Shown one piece after another: positions 14,325 through 20,069 of a stretch of DNA of 20,069 nt. Source of the DNA: Collinsella sp. (GTDB lineage: Bacteria > Actinomycetota > Coriobacteriia > Coriobacteriales > Coriobacteriaceae); contig DXMG01000016.1 in NCBI GenBank assembly GCA_019414325.1, positions 1 through 20,069 of the forward strand. The letters run 5' to 3'. The translations under genes and the position numbers were made by a program. How positions within the stretch are numbered: position 1 is the stretch's first letter; each line of letters starts with the position of its first letter. The notes under the pieces were generated by a model that saw nothing but the letters and a program-made list of their open reading frames with translations, searched no databases and was not told the DNA's origin.

Positions 14325-17300
14325 ATGCTGGATCTCAGAGTTATTTGCAAAAGGTACGTTACGCAGTCGTTTACGCAGGTAGCGCTCGACAGCGTAAGCC
14401 TGTCTTTTCGCGATAACGAGTTTGTAGCCATCCTGGGTCCTTCGGGCTCGGGTAAAACTACGATGCTCAACGTCATTGGTGGACTCGACCATTTCGATTC
14501 CGGCGACCTGCTGATCGATGGCATCTCGACCAAGGACTTCAGCGACCGCGATTGGGATGCCTACAGAAACAATCGCATTGGCTTTGTGTTTCAGAGCTAC
14601 AACCTCATTCCGCATCAGAGCATTTTGGAAAACGTGGAATTGGCGCTTACACTCACGGGCGTGGGACATGCCGAGCGCCGCCAGCGTGCGCGTAAGGCGC
14701 TCGAGGCGGTTGGTCTGGGCGAGCACGTTGACAAACGCCCGAACCAGCTTTCGGGCGGGCAGATGCAGCGCGTGGCCATTGCCCGCGCCTTGATCAACGA
14801 TCCCGAGATTGTGCTGGCTGACGAGCCGACCGGCGCCTTGGACTCAACGACATCCGTGCAGGTTATGGATTTGCTCAAGGACGTTGCGCGCGATCGTCTG
14901 GTCATCATGGTCACGCACAATCCCGAGCTGGCGTACCAGTACGCCACGCGCATCGTCAGCCTGGCGGACGGCAAGGTCACCGACGATTCAGATCCCTTTG
15001 ATGCTACCGAGGCCGCGCGTCGCGAGGCCAAGCCCACGCGCAAAACCTCGATGAGCTTTGTGACGGCGCTGGGGCTTTCTGCCCGAAACCTCATGACCAA
15101 GAAGGGCCGTACGGCCATGACTGCCTTCGCAGGTTCGATTGGCATTATTGGTATCGCAGCGATTCTGGCGCTCTCCAACGGCGTAAACGGCTACATCAAA
15201 AAGGTCGAGGAGGACACGCTCTCAAGCTACCCGCTTACGATTTCCAAACAAGATTACGACCTGTCGTCCATGATGGGCGGACAGGGGGCTACCGATGAGG
15301 AGGTATCCAAGGGCGAGGCCTCGTCCGATGACGCTACCGGTGGCAAGGCTAAGGGAACGGATAAGATTCCCGTGGTCACGGCCGTAAAGGATATGTTCGC
15401 AAGCGTTAAATCTAACGATATGACGAGCTTTAAGGCATGGCTTGACGGTGGCGGCGACGGTATCGACAAAGAGGTCAACGCTATCCAGTACGGCTACGGC
15501 GTGACGCCGGTTGTCTATCGTTTGAGCAAGGGCGACGAGAGGCCCGTTCGGCTTGTTCCCAACGCTATGACCGAGGCCATGAGCGGAGGCGTAAGCTCGG
15601 CGGCAACGGTGAGCATGGATTCCATGGGGACCTCGGTCTTTAACGAGATGATTGACGACCAGAGCCTGCTCGACAGCCAATACGATGTCGTTGCCGGCCA
15701 TTGGCCCACGTCCGCCAACGAAGCCGTGATGGTGCTTTCGGACCGCGGCACGGTGGGCGACTATACGCTCTATAGCATCGGCGCGCTGGATATCGATGAG
15801 CTCAACGACCTGGTCAACAGCGCCATGACGGCCGACGGCAAGGTCGAGACGCCCGAGACCGGCACCGACTTTACCTACGACGATGCGCTGTCCACGACAT
15901 TTAAGGTGTTGTCGCCGGCCGATGCCTATCGCAAAAACGAAGAGACCGGCATGTGGACCGACATGTCTGGCGACGCCGACTTTATGGCCGCCAAGGTTGC
16001 CGACGGTATTGACGTGCGCATTGTGGGCGTGGTGCGACCCAACGAGACGGCCAACGCGAGCGCATTGACTCCGGGCATTGCCTATACGCATGCGCTGACT
16101 TGCCAGCTTATGAAGCGCGCCGCCGATTCGCAGATTGTGCAGGAGCAGCTTGCCCACCCCGAGACGGATGTCTTTACGGGCAAAACCTTCGACGAGCTGC
16201 AGAGCGAGGCCAAGCAAGGCGTTGATTTGGGTAGCATGTTCAGCGTGGACGAGGCGGCACTGAAGAGCGCGTTCTCGTTCGATACGTCTGCGCTCTCGGG
16301 TGCTGCCGGCGGTATGGACCTGTCGGGTCTTGACTTGTCCGGGTTGGATATTGACCTTTCGGGCGTAGGTAAGGATATCGACTTTAGTGACATCATGGCC
16401 AAAGCGCCGACCCCAGATTTCTCGGGCATCTTCGACGGCCTGGAGCTCACGCCCGAGCAAATGCAGCAGGTGGGAACGCTTGCCAACCAGCTGTTTGAGG
16501 GCTTTTTGCAGTCTGATCAGTTTAAGGCGCTGTCGCCCGAAGATCTTAAGGACGCATCAAAGCTCGCCGCCGCATTCTCGACGTATCTTGAGAATGATGA
16601 CGCGGCCCAGCAAATCCTGGCCCAGCTAAAAGCGCTGGGCGGCGATGCCCTGTCCGAGCGCCTGCAGCAGGCGATGACCGACTATGTGCAAAAGCAGCTG
16701 GCTCCGTATCTGCAGCAGGCTATGGATCAGGTGATGCAGACAATTAGCGAGCAGATTGCGACAACGGTGTCAGCTCAGCTCAAGGCGGGCGCGGCGGGGC
16801 TCATGGGCCAGATGGCGATGCAGATGTCTTCGAGTTTTGCCAACTTGGCGAGCGCTATGCGTGTGGATGCGAGTGCCTTTGCTCGCGCCATCCATTTCAA
16901 CATGGACGCCGAGGACCTGAGCTCGCTCATGACGAGCTATGCCAAGGCGTCAAAGCTCACCTACGACAATAATCTGACCACGTTGGGCTATGCGGATGAG
17001 GCGGACCCCATCTCGGTCAAGATTTTCCCGCGTGACTTTGAGGCCAAGGAGCGCGTGCTCGATCACATCGATGCGTACAACAAGCAGGTCAAGGCCGCTG
17101 GTCACGATGAGCAGGCAATCTCGTACACCGACTACATGGGCATCATCATGGGTTCGGTGACCGACATCGTGAACACCATCAGCTTGGTGCTCATCGCATT
17201 TGTGAGCATCAGCTTGGTCGTCAGCTCCATCATGATCGGCATCATAACCTACATCAGCGTACTGGAACGTAAAAAGGAGATTGGTATCCTGCGCGCGATC

Positions 17301-17579
17301 GGCGCGTCGAAGCGCAATGTGGCCAACGTGTTCAACGCCGAGACTTTCATCGAAGGCCTCATTGCTGGCGTCTTCGCCATCGTCGTCGTGGTGCTCGTGA
17401 GTTTTCCGGTCAATGCCTGGGCGCTTGCGGTCAAACAGGTCCCCAATCTGATGAGCCTGCCCGTGCAGGATGCGCTGGTGCTCATCGCGATTTCGGTGTT
17501 GCTGACGGTTGTCGCTGGCCTGCTGCCGGCCCGCAGCGCATCCAAGAAAGACCCCGTGGAGGCCCTACGTTCCGAATAA
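14325..17579 (+). CDS. Fused ABC transporter ATPase-permease, FtsX/MacB type
   Basis: A 1084-residue protein from ATG 14325, with GGGGGAGAGG upstream; the open frame back to 14124 runs through a terminator and is rejected. The ATPase domain (residues 1-~225) has Walker A GPSGSGKT (38-45), Q-loop Gln90, signature LSGGQ (143-147), Walker B IVLADE (162-167) and the switch His198. A first membrane helix (~265-290) follows, then a very large extracytoplasmic region (~300-920) with a Ser/Leu/Asp-rich repeat (DLSGLDLSGLDIDLSG, DNA 16317-16364) and long Gln/Ala-rich helices likely to form coiled coil. The last ~165 residues carry three membrane helices and FtsX-like features (ERKKEIGILRAIGASKRNV, ending DPVEALRSE). 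Such proteins act as dimers for lipoprotein or peptide handling, toxin efflux or mechanotransmission across the envelope. The cargo is unknown. The gene stands alone between two palindromes. Confidence 0.93.
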   Translation: MLDLRVICKRYVTQSFTQVALDSVSLSFRDNEFVAILGPSGSGKTTMLNVIGGLDHFDSGDLLIDGISTKDFSDRDWDAYRNNRIGFVFQSYNLIPHQSILENVELALTLTGVGHAERRQRARKALEAVGLGEHVDKRPNQLSGGQMQRVAIARALINDPEIVLADEPTGALDSTTSVQVMDLLKDVARDRLVIMVTHNPELAYQYATRIVSLADGKVTDDSDPFDATEAARREAKPTRKTSMSFVTALGLSARNLMTKKGRTAMTAFAGSIGIIGIAAILALSNGVNGYIKKVEEDTLSSYPLTISKQDYDLSSMMGGQGATDEEVSKGEASSDDATGGKAKGTDKIPVVTAVKDMFASVKSNDMTSFKAWLDGGGDGIDKEVNAIQYGYGVTPVVYRLSKGDERPVRLVPNAMTEAMSGGVSSAATVSMDSMGTSVFNEMIDDQSLLDSQYDVVAGHWPTSANEAVMVLSDRGTVGDYTLYSIGALDIDELNDLVNSAMTADGKVETPETGTDFTYDDALSTTFKVLSPADAYRKNEETGMWTDMSGDADFMAAKVADGIDVRIVGVVRPNETANASALTPGIAYTHALTCQLMKRAADSQIVQEQLAHPETDVFTGKTFDELQSEAKQGVDLGSMFSVDEAALKSAFSFDTSALSGAAGGMDLSGLDLSGLDIDLSGVGKDIDFSDIMAKAPTPDFSGIFDGLELTPEQMQQVGTLANQLFEGFLQSDQFKALSPEDLKDASKLAAAFSTYLENDDAAQQILAQLKALGGDALSERLQQAMTDYVQKQLAPYLQQAMDQVMQTISEQIATTVSAQLKAGAAGLMGQMAMQMSSSFANLASAMRVDASAFARAIHFNMDAEDLSSLMTSYAKASKLTYDNNLTTLGYADEADPISVKIFPRDFEAKERVLDHIDAYNKQVKAAGHDEQAISYTDYMGIIMGSVTDIVNTISLVLIAFVSISLVVSSIMIGIITYISVLERKKEIGILRAIGASKRNVANVFNAETFIEGLIAGVFAIVVVVLVSFPVNAWALAVKQVPNLMSLPVQDALVLIAISVLLTVVAGLLPARSASKKDPVEALRSE

Positions 17580-17610
17580 TGTGACAAAGGGACAGTCCCT
17601 TTGTCACATT
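17578..17610. repeat. REP-like palindrome, copy 2
   Basis: A perfect 14-bp stem (17578-17591 with 17597-17610) around loop ACAGT. It overlaps the last two bases of the ABC transporter stop codon. Core and loop are the same as in the copy at 14132-14168 apart from the first loop base (A here, G there). Confidence 0.85.
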
Positions 17611-17614
17611 CGAG

Positions 17615-17653
17615 AAAAGGCGCGGGAAGGGGGTGACCCTTCCCGCGCCTTTT
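17615..17653. terminator. Bidirectional intrinsic terminator between convergent genes
   Basis: A perfect 17-bp stem (17615-17631 with 17637-17653) with loop GGTGA. A-runs and T-runs at the two feet give a U-tract in both directions (TTTT at 17650-17653 on the + strand, and the complementary A-run at 17615-17618 for the - strand). It serves the ABC gene and the convergent membrane protein gene, whose stop codon (17652-17654) lies in its foot. Confidence 0.9.
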
Positions 17654-18785
17654 AGTTTGTTTTGCCCATCAGCGTGATGCGGATACTTGGATGGGTGTAT
17701 TCGTCAAACTCATCCTCGGGATCGGTATCAAACGAGTAATACGTTTTGACGGGGTCGTCACTCGTCCTGATAGAGATTCTCTCGTAGAGTGAGCCGTTCA
17801 AAAATGCCTGCCTAAACTCTTCGGGGAGCTTCTGCGGTGCTAGGAGCTCGGGGCTTGCGGTCTTGACGTCTATGGTTTGGACAACAGAGGAAAGCGCGTC
17901 AAGGTCGAGCTCGATACGGGCAAGGTTGTCCTCGAGGCTCGCGTCGGGGTCGATCTCTGCCGCGTAGCTCACTTCCGTGAGCGTTCCCTTGTTGTCAAAA
18001 TCCAGGTACGTATAGGTCTTTTGAGTATCGGAGTCGCCGTCGTGCAGATAACCGCGGACGTGATAGCCGTAATCTTGATATCGCTCGTAGGGGTCATCGG
18101 CGGACACGTACTCGCATGAGGGCTCTAATGCCTTGCGTGCGATGGCGATCTGCTCGGCCGCGGCCGCGGCGTTCTCCTGCATCTCGATGTTTCCCTGCGC
18201 CAGCTGCGGGATATAGGCGCCGCATACGATCGCGAGGGGCAGCGCCACAAGCGCGACGACCCACTTCTTTGCACGGGGGACAGACACGCCACAGGCCTCT
18301 GCCATAGCCTTCGCGTTGGCAAAGCTCTCGGCAAGCACGTCTGCCGCGGTGGCGACGGCGCCTGCGGCAGCGGCGACTTCTGCCGCGCCGCCCAGGTTGC
18401 GCGCGGTCTCGTTGTCGCTGTTCTTGAGCAGGCGCGCGGCGGCCTGCGTGCCAACAACGCCTGCGATTTGTGCCGAGCGGTCTTTCTCACTCTGCTCGAC
18501 GGCGAGCCGGCGCTGCATTTCCTTCCACTGCTTGCCACGCATGCCAAAGCGCGGGGCGAGAGCGCAGTAGCAGAATATAACGAGCTCGATGGCGGTGAGC
18601 ACCAAGGCGGTCATCATGCCTGTCTCTTGGAAGCCTTCGTGATGGAAGACGATGTCGTCGATCATTTCGAAAGGAATGATCGATAAGGGCAGCACGAATG
18701 CCATGGCAAGCGCCGCGCCGGCAACCTTGGGGCAAATGCAGTATCGCTGGATGCGCTTACGTTCTTGTTCGGAGAGTGTTGCCAT
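17652..18785 (-). CDS. Hypothetical membrane protein with three helices and a C-terminal extracytoplasmic domain
   Basis: A 377-residue protein from ATG 18785, with AAGGA six bases upstream. Hydrophobic segments are at ~20-42, ~57-77 and ~176-195. Between the second and third lies a cytoplasmic, Ala-rich helical stretch (KQWKEMQRRLAVEQSEKDRS, then AAEVAAAAGAVATAADVLAE). After the third comes a soluble domain of ~180 residues with many acidic and aromatic residues (YERYQDYGYHVRGYLHDGDS, ending SIRITLMGKTN) that should face outside. I do not recognise a family. It follows the DUF3592 gene on the same strand after 63 bases, so the two are probably cotranscribed. It ends in the bidirectional terminator. 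Confidence 0.8.
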   Translation of the reverse strand: MATLSEQERKRIQRYCICPKVAGAALAMAFVLPLSIIPFEMIDDIVFHHEGFQETGMMTALVLTAIELVIFCYCALAPRFGMRGKQWKEMQRRLAVEQSEKDRSAQIAGVVGTQAAARLLKNSDNETARNLGGAAEVAAAAGAVATAADVLAESFANAKAMAEACGVSVPRAKKWVVALVALPLAIVCGAYIPQLAQGNIEMQENAAAAAEQIAIARKALEPSCEYVSADDPYERYQDYGYHVRGYLHDGDSDTQKTYTYLDFDNKGTLTEVSYAAEIDPDASLEDNLARIELDLDALSSVVQTIDVKTASPELLAPQKLPEEFRQAFLNGSLYERISIRTSDDPVKTYYSFDTDPEDEFDEYTHPSIRITLMGKTN

Positions 18786-18848
18786 AGCTGGTCCTTGGAG
18801 TCGTGGCGGTCATTACGGCGCGCGGCGCGCGGGATGTATCAGTCTGAG

Positions 18849-19376
18849 CTAGCGCTGGATAAGAACATAGAGCAAAATACTCAGCGCGATGAGCAAGATA
18901 CCCGCGATGTTAAACATCAGCGTGGCAAAGTCGCCCACGATGGGGCGCTCGACATAGCTCTTGTCTGGGCTGCTGGGGTTGTAGTGCACAGTCATTTGGC
19001 TGCCGAGGGGCCAAAGCTGCTCTGCGAGAGTATCTAGGCGTGCGATGGGTCCTGTCTGTACGTGCAACCAGCCCTTGGCGTCTTCGTACGCCGCGCTTTG
19101 CGTGCGGACGGGGAGTCCCGACAAGCTTTTGGTCTTTACGCCGCGGAATTGTTTTCTCACGTGGTACCGCGTGCCGTCGACGGTGTACTCCAAAACGGGA
19201 TACATTCTGCCTTCGCCCATAAAGCGGTGGTCAATGACCGTTCCCATGATCATAGCGGTGCAGGCCTTGGCTTTCCTGCGGGCGGCGGCTTTCATGAGCG
19301 TGCTCATTCCGATAAGCAGGATGCCGATGCCTCCAACCGAGATGAGCGCGAGCAGGGATATCTGCGACGTGGTCAC
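18849..19376 (-). CDS. DUF3592 domain membrane protein
   Basis: A 175-residue protein from GTG 19376, with AAAGGAG six bases upstream. There is one helix at each end (residues ~6-26 and ~150-172), enclosing a ~110-residue beta-rich DUF3592 domain: CTAMIMGTVIDHRFMGEG, PVLEYTVDGTRYHVRKQF, and near the end GSQMTVHYNPSSPDKSYVE, the usual closing motif of this family. Both termini should be cytoplasmic or near the membrane, with the domain outside. Function of the family is unknown. A -10-like TATACT lies on the - strand at 19420-19415, but no convincing -35 was seen. It is the first gene of a probable two-gene unit. Confidence 0.85.
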   Translation of the reverse strand: MTTSQISLLALISVGGIGILLIGMSTLMKAAARRKAKACTAMIMGTVIDHRFMGEGRMYPVLEYTVDGTRYHVRKQFRGVKTKSLSGLPVRTQSAAYEDAKGWLHVQTGPIARLDTLAEQLWPLGSQMTVHYNPSSPDKSYVERPIVGDFATLMFNIAGILLIALSILLYVLIQR

Positions 19377-19697
19377 GGCGTTCTCCTTTGGCGCGATACC
19401 GTCATATGTGACTCAGTATAGGGAATCCTGCCATCGATGAGTGCATGGTCATGCGGCTAAAGTGTCTTGACGGCTCGATGGGTTCGCCATTTGCGCCTTC
19501 TCCGGTCCATACAAAAAGCTGTACGTCAGCATTCAAAGATGTCAAAAAATGTTGACTTTGGATGTTGACGTACATGTTTTGGAGTGGATGAAAGGTTAGG
19601 GTGGCGACTTTGGAATAGGGCAGGCGCTCCTATATCCACTCGATGATGCCGCTTTCATCGTGCTCGCCGCGCCGCCGATTTGTCGGCCTTTGTTGCG
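19377..19697. other. Non-coding stretch between the DUF3592 gene and flavodoxin gene
   Basis: 321 bases without a frame I can support. It should hold the promoter of the DUF3592 gene at its left end and the 3' region of the flavodoxin gene at its right end. The only strong structure is the hairpin at 19520-19574. Small hairpins near 19643-19662 and 19681-19694 lack T-runs. Confidence 0.6.
19520..19574 (+). repeat. Long imperfect inverted repeat able to fold as an RNA hairpin
   Basis: Left arm 19520-19538 (core GTACGTCAGCATTCAAAG) pairs with right arm 19556-19574 over 19 positions. The only two non-Watson-Crick positions are G-U pairs if the + strand is transcribed (they would be A-C mismatches on the - strand). 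TCAA (19542-19545) and TTGA (19552-19555) can extend the stem past a 3-base bulge. Confidence 0.7.
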
Positions 19698-20069
19698 TTA
19701 GAGGTACCTTGCCGCGAACTTCTCGAGGCTGGCGTTGCTTGCGTTGTTGAGAATGCCGCCGTCAACGATTTTTGCGCCTGGAGCGCTTGCCCTAAGGACC
19801 GACGCCGTTTTGCCCATTCCGCTTCCGCCCGAGGTGGCAAATAGGACGATTGTTTTGCCCGTCAGGTCGTAAGACTCAAGGAATGTGTTGATAATCGCCG
19901 GCGCCACGTACCACCAGATGGGGAAACCCAAAAAGATGGTGTCGTAGTCTTCGATGTGCTCGACTCTGGAGGTTATGGCAGGGCGGCAGGAGGGGTCGGC
20001 GGCCTCGCGCGTGCTGCGGCTCTGTTTGTCGCGCCAGTTAAGGTCGGCGCTTGTGTATGGATTGGCGGG
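19698..20069 (-). CDS. Flavodoxin (C-terminal part; 5' end beyond right edge)
   Basis: The frame is open from the right edge to TAA at 19698-19700, giving 123 visible residues. It reads PYTSADLNWRDKQSRSTREA, then CRPAITSRVEHIEDYDTIFL, then GFPIWWYVAPAIINTFLESY, LTGKTIVLFATSGGSGMGKT and the end LEKFAARYL. This is the order of short-chain flavodoxins of the flavodoxin_4 type: FLGFPIWW lining the FMN site, and an ATSGGSGMG loop near the isoalloxazine ring. The N-terminal phosphate-binding loop (TxT/S type) is outside the window. A shorter start at TTG 19931 is only an internal Leu codon. It would bind FMN and transfer electrons or reduce quinones in the cytoplasm. Links to the other genes here are not evident. 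Confidence 0.88.
   Translation of the reverse strand, partial: PANPYTSADLNWRDKQSRSTREAADPSCRPAITSRVEHIEDYDTIFLGFPIWWYVAPAIINTFLESYDLTGKTIVLFATSGGSGMGKTASVLRASAPGAKIVDGGILNNASNASLEKFAARYL

Noticed and set aside
15222..16460. 412-residue open frame on the - strand
   Set aside because: Antisense to the ABC transporter gene; His/Arg/Gly-rich shadow frame without domain or start signal.
19681..19694. GCCGA/TCGGC hairpin as terminator of the flavodoxin gene
   Set aside because: Only 5 bp, and the T-rich side is on the wrong strand for the flavodoxin transcript.
1..20069. tRNA or rRNA genes, CRISPR arrays, phage genes, complete insertion sequences
   Set aside because: None found by reading both strands: no cloverleaf with a CCA-type end, no regularly spaced repeats, no transposase motif.

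Overview
The window reads as high-GC Gram-positive gut DNA, most likely from the class Coriobacteriia (Collinsella or a close relative). This is inferred from the mix of genes: a LuxR-type regulator beside a giant cell-wall-anchored protein, a CD1871A-type CXXC mini-protein with a polyferredoxin and a TlpA-like lipoprotein, and a fused FtsX-type ABC transporter. No rRNA or other taxonomic marker is present, so the genus is not proven. No tRNA, rRNA, CRISPR array or intact transposase was seen.

Layout. (a) 1-6504: the end of a secreted DUF5067-like protein on the + strand, a terminator, then on the - strand a LuxR-type regulator gene followed by a 1455-residue Tat-exported surface protein ending in an LAGTG sorting signal. 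(b) 6778-8318: a PadR / DUF1700 / short membrane protein cassette of very high G+C, with a strong promoter and a palindromic operator over its -10 box. Its tail looks decayed, with a short DUF4097-type N-terminus and a frameshifted PspC-like stub. (c) 8458-10167: an accessory or scrap zone holding one low-G+C gene of unknown function and two frameshifted gene remnants on the - strand, an AAA/P-loop ATPase and an arginase-family enzyme. (d) 10168-14117: a histidine kinase / response regulator pair diverging from a three-gene operon (CXXC mini-protein, membrane 4Fe-4S polyferredoxin, TlpA-like lipoprotein) that looks like a trans-membrane electron delivery system for extracytoplasmic thiol chemistry. 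(e) 14132-17653: a 1084-residue ABC ATPase-permease flanked on both sides by near-identical palindromes (core GTGACAAAGGG), each followed by a true intrinsic terminator. (f) 17652-19376: two - strand membrane proteins, one unknown and one DUF3592. (g) 19377-20069: a non-coding stretch with a 19-bp hairpin, then the C-terminal part of a flavodoxin running off the right edge.

How the parts work together. The clearest functional unit is (d): the two-component system is divergent from the redox operon and probably controls it. The polyferredoxin would carry electrons through the membrane, and the TlpA-like lipoprotein (CKPC motif) would use them outside the cell, with the 48-residue CXXC protein as a possible intermediary. 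The LuxR-type gene in (a) is placed to control the surface protein. The PadR protein in (b) should repress its own operon.
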